Below, in pieces: positions 15,919 to 23,755 of a stretch of DNA of 45,314 bases (positions are counted from its first letter, which is position 1; each line of letters begins with the position of its first letter). This stretch comes from an uncultured Ruminococcus sp. Lineage in GTDB: Bacteria > Bacillota > Clostridia > Oscillospirales > Ruminococcaceae. The stretch is from the NCBI GenBank assembly GCA_937926145.1, contig CALANW010000020.1, positions 1-45,314 of the forward strand, in the 5' to 3' direction. The notes beneath the pieces are model-generated. The model was given only the letters and a program-made list of their open reading frames with translations, was not told the origin of the DNA and ran no database searches. A program made the translations under genes and the position numbers.

Positions 15919-16581
15919 TTAATCCTTGATTTTTAATGTGCTTTTTATCTCTTTCACAACGGACGGGTCGGAGATTATGAGAAGCTTGTCACCGCTCAAA
16001 AGTACGGTCTGACCTCTCGGTATGATAAGACTTCCGTTTCGTGTAATGGAAACGATGTTGAAAAGTGACGGCAGGTTCATATCCATGAGCATTTTTCCGT
16101 TATAAACGTAATTTTCGGGGAGAGTTGCCTCGAAAAGCGAAACTTTGCCGTCATTGAGCTGTAAAAGCTGTTTTATCTTGTTGGTGTCGACCTCGCGCTC
16201 AATGAGCGAAGCAATGCTGTCCGTGCTGTTTATTACAGTATCGATGCCGAAAGCCTTGATGACCTCGACATTTTTAGGGTTATTCGCCCTTGCGACAGTT
16301 TTTGCGATGCCAAATTCGTTTTTGGCAAGTTGGCAGGATATCATATTGCACTGGTCGTTGCCCGTAACACTTACAAAAGCATCAGCTTCGTCTGCACCTG
16401 CGGCACGAAGTATATCAATGTTCGTCGCATCACCGAGGATAACGGGGATATCTATTGTATCAGCTATCTTTTTGCTGACTTCCTTGTTTATTTCAATAAC
16501 GGTAGGCTCGTGCTTCTTTTCGATAAGCACTCTGATAAGGTAGTAACCGACCTTGCCACCGCCGACAATTATAATTTTCAT
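15919..16581 (-). CDS. TrkA/KtrA-type RCK protein 2
   Basis: A 220-residue cytoplasmic regulator of potassium or related cation channels. The N-terminal RCK_N Rossmann domain starts MKIIIVGGGKVGYYL and continues with VIEINKE, ILGDATNIDILRAAGADEADAFVSVTGND, a standard NAD(H)/ATP-binding arrangement. The C-terminal RCK_C domain covers about 135-220 (PRGQTVLLSGDKLLIISD). In Ktr/Trk systems such subunits form rings on the membrane protein and gate it. It follows another RCK gene 16 bp away, and its stop overlaps the ribosome binding site of the FtsA-like gene. No TrkH/KtrB-type membrane subunit lies in the window. Confidence 0.85.
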   Translation of the reverse strand: MKIIIVGGGKVGYYLIRVLIEKKHEPTVIEINKEVSKKIADTIDIPVILGDATNIDILRAAGADEADAFVSVTGNDQCNMISCQLAKNEFGIAKTVARANNPKNVEVIKAFGIDTVINSTDSIASLIEREVDTNKIKQLLQLNDGKVSLFEATLPENYVYNGKMLMDMNLPSLFNIVSITRNGSLIIPRGQTVLLSGDKLLIISDPSVVKEIKSTLKIKD

Positions 16582-16597
16582 AGAGCTTTCTCCTTAT

Positions 16598-17218
16598 TCA
16601 GTCAACGAATTTTGCGCAGATAAGATTGTCACCCTTGGCAATTTCATAGTTCAAGAGGAAAACTCCCCTTACCGATCCGCCCTCATTTTCAATAGCGATT
16701 ATCGTTTCGTTCGGTTCAAGCGTGAAGTCGCTAAGTCTGTGACCGATCATTTTTTTATCGACTTCAACACTGCTGATAACGACAGAGTGACCGTTGACGA
16801 CAATGTTCTGCGAATCGGTCGGCTCGGTCAGCGAGGCGGTGAAAGTTTCCACAGCGGTGTTTGTGGGGCATATAGTTTTGATGCCGATTTTTGCAAAAAC
16901 TTCGCTCTTGGTCGGGTCAGTCACCCTCGCATAAGCCTGATCTATGCCGAAAAACTGCTTCGCTATCTGAACGACCATAAGGTTAACGTTGTCATCTGAG
17001 GTGACAGCCGCAACAGCGTCGCAGTTTTCAATGCCTGCCGCACGGAGCGTGTCCATATCTATCGCAACGCCTACAGTAGTATAGCCCGTAAAATCATCGG
17101 ATAAAGCGGAAAATTCATCGTGTGAACCTGCAATAACGGATATTTCGTGTCCAAGACCCGAAAGCTTATTGCAAAGATTCGAGCCGAGAGTGCCGCAGCC
17201 GACAACAAGTATGTTCAT
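16598..17218 (-). CDS. TrkA/KtrA-type RCK protein 1
   Basis: A 206-residue RCK regulator similar in layout to its neighbour: an RCK_N Rossmann domain (MNILVVGCGTLGSNLCNKLS, IDMDTLRAAGIENCDAVAAVTSDDN) and an RCK_C domain (about 120-206). ATG 17218 is preceded by AAAGGA; an in-frame upstream start has no site and lies above the promoter. It is the first gene of the three-gene minus-strand unit ending with the FtsA-like gene. The pair probably works as a hetero-ring on one potassium transporter encoded elsewhere. Confidence 0.85.
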   Translation of the reverse strand: MNILVVGCGTLGSNLCNKLSGLGHEISVIAGSHDEFSALSDDFTGYTTVGVAIDMDTLRAAGIENCDAVAAVTSDDNVNLMVVQIAKQFFGIDQAYARVTDPTKSEVFAKIGIKTICPTNTAVETFTASLTEPTDSQNIVVNGHSVVISSVEVDKKMIGHRLSDFTLEPNETIIAIENEGGSVRGVFLLNYEIAKGDNLICAKFVD

Positions 17219-17254
17219 AGAAAAAGCTGTCCTTTCGGAAAATAATATATATTC

Positions 17255-17283
17255 ATTATACCACTTTGCGGAGTAAAAAACAA
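17255..17283 (-). promoter_or_regulatory. Sigma-A-type promoter for the RCK-FtsA-like operon
   Basis: On the minus strand, TTGTTT (17283-17278) and TATAAT (17260-17255) have a 17-bp spacer, about 37 nt before the first RCK start. Confidence 0.6.
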
Positions 17284-17346
17284 TACATTTATAATAAAAA
17301 ATAACCGTGTTTCCGAACAATTCTCGAAAACACGGTTATATCTTAT

Positions 17347-17433
17347 TGGTGCCGGTGACCGGGGTCGAACCGGTACGGTATCACTACCACAGGATTTTGA
17401 GTCCAGCACGTCTGCCAATTCCATCACACCGGC
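17347..17433 (-). tRNA. tRNA-Leu (anticodon CAA), 3' CCA encoded
   Basis: An 87-nt class II tRNA including encoded CCA. The acceptor GCCGGTG pairs with CACCGGC, the T arm is ACCGG-TTCGACC-CCGGT, and the long variable arm is GGTA-GTGA-TACC, typical of leucine. The anticodon loop CTCAAAA gives CAA, which reads the UUG codon. The anticodon stem CTGGA/TCCTG has a U-U mismatch at the second pair, where C-U-G-G-A with U-C-C-A-G would be expected. Confidence 0.92.
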
Positions 17434-17722
17434 AAAAAATCAGAACCAAAATCAATTCTGACCTAACTTTTGCTATTTTAGCACAAAAAGTATATTTTGT
17501 CAAGAGAGAAAATAAAAAAATTACGGTATTTCAAAGAGTTAAACAGAAGATATTCTATATGAATGTATTCAAAATTACCGAATTTTACCGTAGGGGACGG
17601 GTTTCCCGTCCCGCAGTCACCAATACAATACAAAAGAACGGGATAGCGATCCGTTTCTTACAATAATTTGATCATTGAAATACCATATAAAAAATTCGCT
17701 ATGACCCTGCGGTATGTGATAA
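17434..17722. other. Gene-free region with small hairpins between tRNA-Leu and cdd
   Basis: No ORF is supported. GGGACGGG/CCCGTCCC (17594-17601 with 17605-17612) is a perfect hairpin with a TTT loop and no T-tract. An imperfect palindrome around AACGGGATAGCGATCCGTTT follows near 17638. GGTATTTCAA (17525-17534) and TTGAAATACC (17675-17684) are inverted repeats enclosing both. The proximal part holds the tRNA promoter. Confidence 0.45.
17475..17503 (-). promoter_or_regulatory. Sigma-A-type promoter for tRNA-Leu
   Basis: On the minus strand, TTGACA (17503-17498) and TAAAAT (17480-17475) are 17 bp apart, about 42 bp before the tRNA 5' end. Confidence 0.7.
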
Positions 17723-18103
17723 TTACAGCGTAAACGAGTGAGGAAGAAGCTCCGAAAGCATAAATGTGTGCAGCTCGCCTTTTTCATCTTCAAGTATGAC
17801 CTTTATCTCGGGAGAAAACTCGGAAAGCACCTGCCTGCAAATTCCGCACGGGAACGTCAAGCCTTGACCCGATGAGGTTATTGCAATAGCATCAAATTCA
17901 CGCTTGCCCTCGGAAACAGCTTTGAAAACAGCGGTGCGCTCGGCGCAGTTCGTCGCTCCGTAGGTCGCATTTTCGATGTTGCAGCCCGTGTAAACGCTTC
18001 CGTCACGGCAGAGCAGAGCCGCTCCCACCTTGAATTTTGAATAGGGCACATACGCAAATTCCTGCGCTTTTTTCGATATTTCTATAAGCTCTCTGTCTGT
18101 CAT
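17723..18103 (-). CDS. cdd: Cytidine deaminase
   Basis: A 126-residue tetramer-type cytidine deaminase of pyrimidine salvage, converting cytidine and deoxycytidine to uridine forms. The zinc site is visible as NCAERTAVF (Cys and catalytic Glu) and PCGICRQVL (two Cys); YVPYSKFKVGAALL and GCNIENATYG bind the substrate. Length matches the family. I start at ATG 18103, with AAAGGAG 10 nt upstream; a GTG three codons earlier would touch the ribosome binding site. It is monocistronic and divergent from the aconitase operon. The nucleoside importer at 7-10.6 kb is a natural functional partner. Confidence 0.95.
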   Translation of the reverse strand: MTDRELIEISKKAQEFAYVPYSKFKVGAALLCRDGSVYTGCNIENATYGATNCAERTAVFKAVSEGKREFDAIAITSSGQGLTFPCGICRQVLSEFSPEIKVILEDEKGELHTFMLSELLPHSFTL

Positions 18104-18127
18104 AAGAATCACGCTCCTTTTTATAAA

Positions 18128-18156
18128 ATTATAGCATAAAGCGCCGAAGTTTTCAA
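18128..18156 (-). promoter_or_regulatory. Sigma-A-type promoter for cdd
   Basis: On the minus strand, TTGAAA (18156-18151) and TATAAT (18133-18128) are separated by 17 bp, just upstream of the cdd ribosome binding site. Confidence 0.7.
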
Positions 18157-18212
18157 TATGTTCATCGGTTTAGTACATTAACACAAAAAATGAGAAAAGC
18201 TTTGATAAATTC

Positions 18213-18241
18213 TTGACAATCGCAGTCATTTAAAGTATAAT
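18213..18241 (+). promoter_or_regulatory. Consensus sigma-A promoter for the aconitase operon
   Basis: TTGACA (18213-18218), a 17-bp spacer and TATAAT (18236-18241) match the consensus fully. This predicts strong expression unless repressed. No Rex-type TTGTTAA-N4-TTAACAA site is visible over it. Confidence 0.8.
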
Positions 18242-18317
18242 GTAATTATAATTATTTTTTTATAAGGCTGATATGTTCGGAATATGTCGGTATCAGCTTG
18301 GAAAGGAAGTTTTAACA

Positions 18318-20255
18318 ATGGGACTTACTCTTGCAGAAAAGATCCTTAAGGCTCACGTTGTTGACGGCGAGTTCGTAAAAGGAAAGGAGATCGGTATCAG
18401 AATAGACCAGACTCTTACTCAGGACGCAACAGGCACAATGGCTTATCTTGAATTTGAGGCAATGGGTGTTCCGAGAGTTAAAACAGAGCGTTCTGTCGCT
18501 TATATCGACCACAACACTCTCCAGTCAGGCTTTGAAAATGCTGACGACCACCGCTTTATCGGTTCTGTCGCAAAGAAGCACGGCATCTATTTCTCCCGTC
18601 CCGGCAACGGTATCTGCCACCAGGTACACCTTGAACGTTTCGGTATCCCCGGCAAGACACTTATCGGTTCGGACAGCCATACTCCAACGGGCGGCGGACT
18701 TGGTATGATCGCTATCGGCGCAGGCGGACTTGACGTTGCTGTTGCAATGGGCGGCGGCGCATACTATATTACATATCCTAAGATCGTTAACGTTAAGCTC
18801 ACGGGCAAGCTTTCACCTTGGGTTGCTGCTAAGGACGTTATCCTTGAAGTTCTCCACATTATGTCCGTTAAGGGCGGCGTTGGCAAGATCATTGAATACA
18901 CAGGCGAGGGTGTTAAGACACTTTCCGTTCCCGAACGTGCAACTATCACAAATATGGGCGCAGAGCTTGGCGCAACAACTTCTATCTTCCCGTCCGATGA
19001 GATCACAAAGCAGTTTTTAAAGGCTCAGAAGCGTGAAGAAGTATGGACAGAGCTTTCCGCTGATCCCGATGCTGTTTATGACGAAACTATCGAGATTGAC
19101 CTTTCAAAGCTTGCTCCTCTCGCAGCTTGTCCTCATTCTCCTGACAATATCAAATCCGCAGACGACCTCAAGGGTATGAAGATAGATCAGGTCTGCATCG
19201 GTTCATGCACAAACAGCTCCCTTATGGATATGATGAAGGTCGCTTACATTCTTAAGGGCAAGACTGTTCACCCTGATGTTTCACTTGCTATTGCCCCCGG
19301 CTCAAAGCAGGTCCTCAATATGCTCGCTGAAAACGGCGCACTCGCTGACATCATCGACGCAGGTGCAAGAGTTCTCGAAAGCGCTTGCGGTCCTTGCATC
19401 GGTATGGGTCAGTCACCTAATTCAAAGGGTATCTCGCTCCGTACATTCAACAGAAACTTTGAGGGCAGAAGCGGAACAAAGGACGGTCAGATCTACCTCG
19501 TATCTCCCGAAATGGCTGCTTACTCCGCTATCAAGGGCGTTCTTTCCGACCCGAGAGAGCTTGGCGAAATGCCTGAATTCAAGCTCCCCGAAGAGTTCGT
19601 TATCAACGATAATATGATCGTTCCTCCTGCTTCCGAAGCAGATATGGACAAGGTTGAGATCCTCCGTGGGCCAAACATCAAGCCTTTCCCGAAGACTGCT
19701 CCTCTCGCTGACAGCATCGAGGCTAAATGCTCACTCAAGGTCGGCGACAATATCACTACCGACCACATTATGCCTGCAGGCGCAAAGATACTTCCGCTCC
19801 GTTCAAATATTCCTGCAATTTCCAAGTTCTGCTTCACTGTTTGCGATGAAAAGTTCCCCGAAAGAGCAGAAAGCTACGGCAAGAGCATCATCGTCGGCGG
19901 CGCAAACTACGGTCAGGGCTCGTCCCGTGAACACGCTGCACTCGCACCTCTCCACCTCGGCGTAAAGGCTGTTCTCGTAAAGAGCTTTGCGCGTATCCAC
20001 CGTTCAAACCTCATCAACGCAGGTATTCTTCCTCTTACATTCGTAAACGAGGCTGATTACGATAAAATTTCGCAGGACGATGTTCTCGAAATTGCAGACG
20101 TTCGCGCAGCTATCGAGAGCGGCAAGTCCGAGCTTACTGTAAAGAACAAGACCACGGGCGAAGATATCCCCGTACTCTGCGAACTTACGGGCAGAACAAA
20201 GGATATTATCCTCGCAGGCGGACTTCTTGACTATACAAGAGAAAGCTTAAAGTAA
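18318..20255 (+). CDS. acn: Aconitate hydratase
   Basis: A 645-residue [4Fe-4S] aconitase that interconverts citrate and isocitrate via cis-aconitate. It is of the shorter type found in clostridia and thermophiles rather than the ~890-residue AcnA. Cluster ligands lie in VCIGSCTNSS and ACGPCIGMGQSP; GSDSHTPTGGGLGM forms part of the active site, and the swivel domain has GANYGQGSSREHAALAPLHLG and KSFARIHRSNLINAGILPL. ATG 18318 has GGAAAGGAAG upstream; an in-frame ATG at 18273 lies too close to the promoter. Codon use is noticeably T/C-rich and regular, as in a highly expressed gene. It leads an operon with icd and rex, so it feeds 2-oxoglutarate synthesis. Homoaconitase activity is less likely given icd. 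Confidence 0.93.
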   Translation: MGLTLAEKILKAHVVDGEFVKGKEIGIRIDQTLTQDATGTMAYLEFEAMGVPRVKTERSVAYIDHNTLQSGFENADDHRFIGSVAKKHGIYFSRPGNGICHQVHLERFGIPGKTLIGSDSHTPTGGGLGMIAIGAGGLDVAVAMGGGAYYITYPKIVNVKLTGKLSPWVAAKDVILEVLHIMSVKGGVGKIIEYTGEGVKTLSVPERATITNMGAELGATTSIFPSDEITKQFLKAQKREEVWTELSADPDAVYDETIEIDLSKLAPLAACPHSPDNIKSADDLKGMKIDQVCIGSCTNSSLMDMMKVAYILKGKTVHPDVSLAIAPGSKQVLNMLAENGALADIIDAGARVLESACGPCIGMGQSPNSKGISLRTFNRNFEGRSGTKDGQIYLVSPEMAAYSAIKGVLSDPRELGEMPEFKLPEEFVINDNMIVPPASEADMDKVEILRGPNIKPFPKTAPLADSIEAKCSLKVGDNITTDHIMPAGAKILPLRSNIPAISKFCFTVCDEKFPERAESYGKSIIVGGANYGQGSSREHAALAPLHLGVKAVLVKSFARIHRSNLINAGILPLTFVNEADYDKISQDDVLEIADVRAAIESGKSELTVKNKTTGEDIPVLCELTGRTKDIILAGGLLDYTRESLK

Positions 20256-20259
20256 AAAA

Positions 20260-20691
20260 ATGTGCTGTTCAAAATGCGGCATGGATTGTAACAAGTGCAG
20301 CCGAAAAGAAGAGTTCGGCTGCCTTGGCTGCAATAATATGCAGAGCGGATATTGGGGCGAAAAGTGTGAGATAAAGGAATGTTGTGAGGGTAAAAAGCTC
20401 GAACACTGCGGATTTTGTCCCGATTTTCCCTGCGAAATGCTGCGTGAGATATCCTTTGACGAAGAACTCGGCGATGACGGCGAGCGGCTTCTCAATGCCA
20501 AGAAATGGGCAGACGAAAGCAGAGAGCTTTCCGAGAAAAAACTGAAAAATATCCTGCTCGGAGTGTCACTCGGAGTGGTTTTCGGCGCGGTTCTCGGCGC
20601 TTGGCAGGGTATGCCTGCGGCTTTTGTTGTCGGCGGTGTTGTTATCGGAGTCGGCATTGCTTTGCTTTTGAATTTCTACAAAAAATATTGA
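20260..20691 (+). CDS. DUF3795-like Cys-rich protein with C-terminal membrane hairpin
   Basis: A 143-residue protein of unknown function. The first ~60 residues carry many Cys in pairs (CCSKCGMDCNKCSR, GCLGCNN, CEIKECCEGK, HCGFCPDFPCE), the pattern of DUF3795 proteins, which probably bind zinc or an iron-sulfur cluster. A charged helix (about 70-95) leads to two Gly/Val/Ala-rich membrane segments (about 98-140) ending in FYKKY. It begins 4 bp after the aconitase stop with no clear ribosome binding site, so it may depend on reinitiation after aconitase. DUF3795 proteins usually lack such a membrane tail. Confidence 0.7.
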   Translation: MCCSKCGMDCNKCSRKEEFGCLGCNNMQSGYWGEKCEIKECCEGKKLEHCGFCPDFPCEMLREISFDEELGDDGERLLNAKKWADESRELSEKKLKNILLGVSLGVVFGAVLGAWQGMPAAFVVGGVVIGVGIALLLNFYKKY

Positions 20692-20706
20692 CAGGAGTTA
20701 CATAAA

Positions 20707-21501
20707 ATGAGTGACATAACAACGCTTGAAAAACCGTCTGAAGTCGCACAGCTTCAAACACGCAAAGGCGCTTTTTTCTCGGCGAATGTGATAAAATATA
20801 TAGCTGTATTTGCGATGCTTATCGACCATATTGCGTGGTGCTTTGTTGAAACAAATTCTGTCCTCGGCAGTATAATGCATCTTATCGGCAGAATGACTGC
20901 TCCGATAATGACATATTTTATTGTTGAGGGTTATCATTACACGAGAAACGTTAACAAGTATCTGATAAGGCTTGCGATCTTTGCCGCCGTTTCGTGGATA
21001 CCGTTTCTTTTTATGGAATATGGTACTCTTCTGCCGTTCACATTCGTTGACGGAAATCTGTATTTCAATCCTGCACAGGGCGTTATATACACATTTTTTC
21101 TTACTTTGCTTGCGCTGAAAACAGTACATTTGGAAAATCTGCCAAAGCCTGTAAAGGTCGTGCTTGTGATAGGCTTATGCCTGCTTTCATCGATAGGCGA
21201 CTGGTTCTTTTTCCCGATAATATGGGCGCTGCTGCTCGATAAGTACAGAGGAAACTTCAAAAAGCAGGCTGCTGCATTTGCGATATCTTCGCTCGTGCTT
21301 ATGACGCTGATGATAATGTTCCTCACGGACGGCTTCGTAAACAACTGGTTTCAGTACGGCGTTCTGCTTGCGCTTATTCCGCTTTATTTCTACAACGGTG
21401 AAAAGGGCAGGGGCGGCAGGTTCAGCAAGTGGTTTTTCTATGTTTTCTATCCTGCGCATTTATTGATACTCGGAATACTGAAATGGTATGTTTTTAAATA
21501 A
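20707..21501 (+). CDS. TraX-family membrane protein
   Basis: A 264-residue polytopic membrane protein of the TraX family (PF05857). Typical motifs are IKYIAVFAMLIDHIAW near residue 25 and RMTAPIMTYFIVEGYHYTRN near 60, followed by about eight hydrophobic segments, ending with FYVFYPAHLLILGIL. TraX of the F plasmid acetylates pilin, but chromosomal TraX proteins are common in Firmicutes and their role is unknown; the fold is that of membrane acyltransferases. AGGAG lies upstream of the ATG. The gene sits between the DUF3795-like gene and icd. There are no conjugation genes nearby, so a conjugative role is unlikely. Confidence 0.85.
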   Translation: MSDITTLEKPSEVAQLQTRKGAFFSANVIKYIAVFAMLIDHIAWCFVETNSVLGSIMHLIGRMTAPIMTYFIVEGYHYTRNVNKYLIRLAIFAAVSWIPFLFMEYGTLLPFTFVDGNLYFNPAQGVIYTFFLTLLALKTVHLENLPKPVKVVLVIGLCLLSSIGDWFFFPIIWALLLDKYRGNFKKQAAAFAISSLVLMTLMIMFLTDGFVNNWFQYGVLLALIPLYFYNGEKGRGGRFSKWFFYVFYPAHLLILGILKWYVFK

Positions 21502-21520
21502 AAATTAGGAGGCTAATCCA

Positions 21521-22735
21521 ATGGCTGAAAAAATCAAAATGACTACTCCGCTCGTCGAAATGGACGGCGACGAGATGACCCGAATCATTTGGAAGATGAT
21601 AAAGGATATCCTTATTCTTCCTTATGTTGACCTCAATACCGAATACTATGACCTCGGACTTGAAAACAGAAACGCTACCGATGATAAGGTAACGGTTGAT
21701 TCCGCAGAAGCTACAAAGAAGTACGGCGTTGCTGTAAAGTGCGCAACCATTACTCCAAACGCTGCCCGTATGACCGAATACAACCTTAAGGAAATGTGGA
21801 AGTCACCTAACGGAACTATCAGAGCTATCCTCGACGGTACAGTTTTCCGTACACCTATCATCGTTAAGGGCATCACACCGTATATCCCGACTTGGACAAA
21901 GCCTATCACAATTGCACGTCATGCTTACGGCGATGTTTACAAGAACACAGAACTCCGCGTTGCAGAGGGCGCAAAGGCTGAACTCGTTGTAACGAACAAG
22001 GACGGCAGCGAGGAACGTTCGCTTATCCACGAATTCAAGGGTACAGACGGCATCATTCAGGGACTTCACAACACTGACAAGTCCATTTCAAGCTTTGCAA
22101 GAGCTTGCTTCAACTTTGCCGTTGACACAAAACAGGATCTTTGGTTCGCAACAAAGGACACTATCTCCAAGAAGTATGACCACCGCTTCAAGGATATTTT
22201 TGCTGAAATTTACGAAAATGAATACAAGGCTAAGTTTGAGGAACTCGGCATCGAATATTTCTATACGCTCATCGACGATGCAGTTGCAAGAGTTATCCGT
22301 TCAAACGGCGGCTATATCTGGGCTTGCAAGAACTATGACGGCGACGTAATGTCCGATATGGTAGCTACTGCTTACGGCAGCCTTGCAATGATGACCTCCG
22401 TTCTCGTTTCTCCAAGCGGCGTATACGAATACGAAGCTGCACACGGTACTGTTCAGCGCCATTACTACAAGTACCTCAAGGGCGAAACGACCTCCACAAA
22501 CAGCGTAGCTACGATATTTGCTTGGTCGGGCGCACTCCGCAAGAGAGGCGAAATGGACGGCAACAGCGAACTTATGCGCTATGCTGACAACCTCGAAAAG
22601 GCTACTATCAGCACTATTGAAGACGGCGTAATGACAGGCGACCTCGAAGCACTTTCCTCTATCCCGAACAAGAAAAAGGTAGACACAGAAGCTTTCCTCG
22701 TTGCTGTAAATGAGCGCCTTGCAAAGCTTATGTAA
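21521..22735 (+). CDS. icd: NADP-dependent isocitrate dehydrogenase, eukaryote-like type
   Basis: A 404-residue enzyme oxidising isocitrate to 2-oxoglutarate with NADP+ as the likely acceptor. It belongs to the eukaryote-like IDH1/IDH2 subfamily: VEMDGDEMTRIIW at the N terminus, CATITPNAARMTEYNLKEMWKSPNGTIRAILDGTVFRTPI for isocitrate binding, NYDGDVMSDMVA for the metal aspartates, and EAAHGTVQRHYY in the cofactor site. Length is right for the family. AGGAGG precedes ATG 21521. With aconitase upstream it forms the oxidative branch that supplies glutamate carbon; no citrate synthase is in the window. Confidence 0.95.
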   Translation: MAEKIKMTTPLVEMDGDEMTRIIWKMIKDILILPYVDLNTEYYDLGLENRNATDDKVTVDSAEATKKYGVAVKCATITPNAARMTEYNLKEMWKSPNGTIRAILDGTVFRTPIIVKGITPYIPTWTKPITIARHAYGDVYKNTELRVAEGAKAELVVTNKDGSEERSLIHEFKGTDGIIQGLHNTDKSISSFARACFNFAVDTKQDLWFATKDTISKKYDHRFKDIFAEIYENEYKAKFEELGIEYFYTLIDDAVARVIRSNGGYIWACKNYDGDVMSDMVATAYGSLAMMTSVLVSPSGVYEYEAAHGTVQRHYYKYLKGETTSTNSVATIFAWSGALRKRGEMDGNSELMRYADNLEKATISTIEDGVMTGDLEALSSIPNKKKVDTEAFLVAVNERLAKLM

Positions 22736-22753
22736 TCGGGAGAGAAGTTATAA

Positions 22754-23404
22754 ATGCAGAAACCAAAGAGATCCGAGATATCATCATCGGTAATCAAACG
22801 CCTGCCGAGATATTACAGATTTATCGGCGAGCTTATAAAACAGGGGATAGTTCGCAGTTCATCGGGCGAGCTGGCGGAAAAAATGTCGCTCACAGCGTCA
22901 CAGATACGTCAGGATCTTAACTGCTTCGGCGGCTTCGGACAGCAGGGCTACGGTTATAATTTAGTCGAGCTTCGCACCGAGATAGGAAAAATTCTCGGCA
23001 TCGACCGAGGTTACAAGGCGGTGCTTTTCGGTGCTGGCAACCTCGGAAAAGCTATCGCGAGCCACATGAACTTCGGCGAATACGGCTGGGAGCTTATCGG
23101 TATCTTTGACAGCGACCTGCGCAAGGAAAACGAAAAAGTTGCCGACCTTTCCGTAATGCATATAAGCCGTATGGAAAGCTTTATCACCGAAAATAAGCCC
23201 GAGATCGCGATACTCTGTATCCCCAAGGCTGCCGCTCAGGAATATGCGGATAAATTGGTTTCGCTCGGAATAAAAGCGTTCTGGAACTTCAGCCACTATG
23301 ATCTGGCGGTTTCGCATAAGAACATCGTTGTCCAAAATGTCCACCTCGGTGACAGTATAATGACCCTTTCCTACGGTCTTACGACATTTGAGGACGAAGA
23401 ATAA
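22754..23404 (+). CDS. rex: Redox-sensing transcriptional repressor Rex
   Basis: A 216-residue homodimeric repressor that senses the NADH/NAD+ ratio. The winged-helix DNA-binding domain is residues 1-80 (VIKRLPRYYRFIGELI, SLTASQIRQDLNCFGGFGQQGYGYN), followed by a Rossmann domain with VLFGAGNLGKAIASHM and a C-terminal domain-swapped helix. When NADH is low Rex binds DNA and represses fermentation and redox genes. GGGAGAG lies before ATG 22754, 18 bp after icd, with no terminator between, so it is probably read from the aconitase promoter. A Rex site at that promoter is not obvious, so autoregulation is not shown. Confidence 0.95.
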   Translation: MQKPKRSEISSSVIKRLPRYYRFIGELIKQGIVRSSSGELAEKMSLTASQIRQDLNCFGGFGQQGYGYNLVELRTEIGKILGIDRGYKAVLFGAGNLGKAIASHMNFGEYGWELIGIFDSDLRKENEKVADLSVMHISRMESFITENKPEIAILCIPKAAAQEYADKLVSLGIKAFWNFSHYDLAVSHKNIVVQNVHLGDSIMTLSYGLTTFEDEE

Positions 23405-23417
23405 CATAAATTACCCC

Positions 23418-23454
23418 AAGCTGCATTGTTTTGACCGAATAATGCAGCTTTTTC
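23418..23454 (+). terminator. Terminator of the aconitase-rex operon
   Basis: AAGCTGCATT (23418-23427) pairs with AATGCAGCTT (23441-23450), followed by TTTCATTTTC. Confidence 0.85.
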
Positions 23455-23535
23455 ATTTTCTTATGTGATAATTAGGTGTAAATTTTGTTTAATTTATAAA
23501 AAATTCTCCTTTTGACTTCCATTTTTTTAGAGATT

Positions 23536-23545
23536 GTGATATAAT
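23536..23545 (+). promoter_or_regulatory. Extended -10 promoter candidate for the lipoprotein gene
   Basis: TATAAT (23540-23545) is preceded by TGA, an extended -10 motif. The nearest -35-like TTGACT (23512) is 22 bp away, too far for normal spacing. The leader of about 200 nt would include fold-back element 2. Nothing else is seen in 23455-23606 apart from a small AACTC/GAGTT hairpin. Confidence 0.45.
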
Positions 23546-23606
23546 AAACATATTGAAAATAAAGGTGATATCTGCAGAACTCAACCGAGTTTGTATGATA
23601 TTTATA

Positions 23607-23724
23607 ATACTAATCTCTAATGAATGTGTAGACAAAAAATCGACGCAAAACCCATATAAAGCTGTTACAACAGCTGCGAGCTTTTGCTTGATTTTTTGTA
23701 CACATTCTGATTAGATATTAGTAT
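23607..23724. repeat. Fold-back element 2 (ATACTAA...TTAGTAT)
   Basis: A 118-bp element. The left arm ATACTAATCTCTAATG pairs with the right end, which reads ATTAGATATTAGTAT, and AATGTGTAGACAAAAAATC pairs with GATTTTTTGTACACATT, with two 2-nt bulges. An apical hairpin AGCTGTT-AC-AACAGCT lies in the core. The core aligns with element 3 (AATC, GCG, ATATAAA, CTGTT, ACAGCT, CGAG, GCTTGATT in order), while the outer arms differ. It ends 19 bp before the ribosome binding site of the next gene, so it lies in its leader. Confidence 0.7.
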
Positions 23725-23755
23725 AAAAGAAGTGATTGCTTTAGGAGATCGAGTT

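Noticed and set aside
20707..21501. TraX gene as evidence of a conjugative element
   Set aside because: No relaxase, coupling protein, type IV secretion or integrase gene is nearby, and TraX homologues are common chromosomal genes in Firmicutes.
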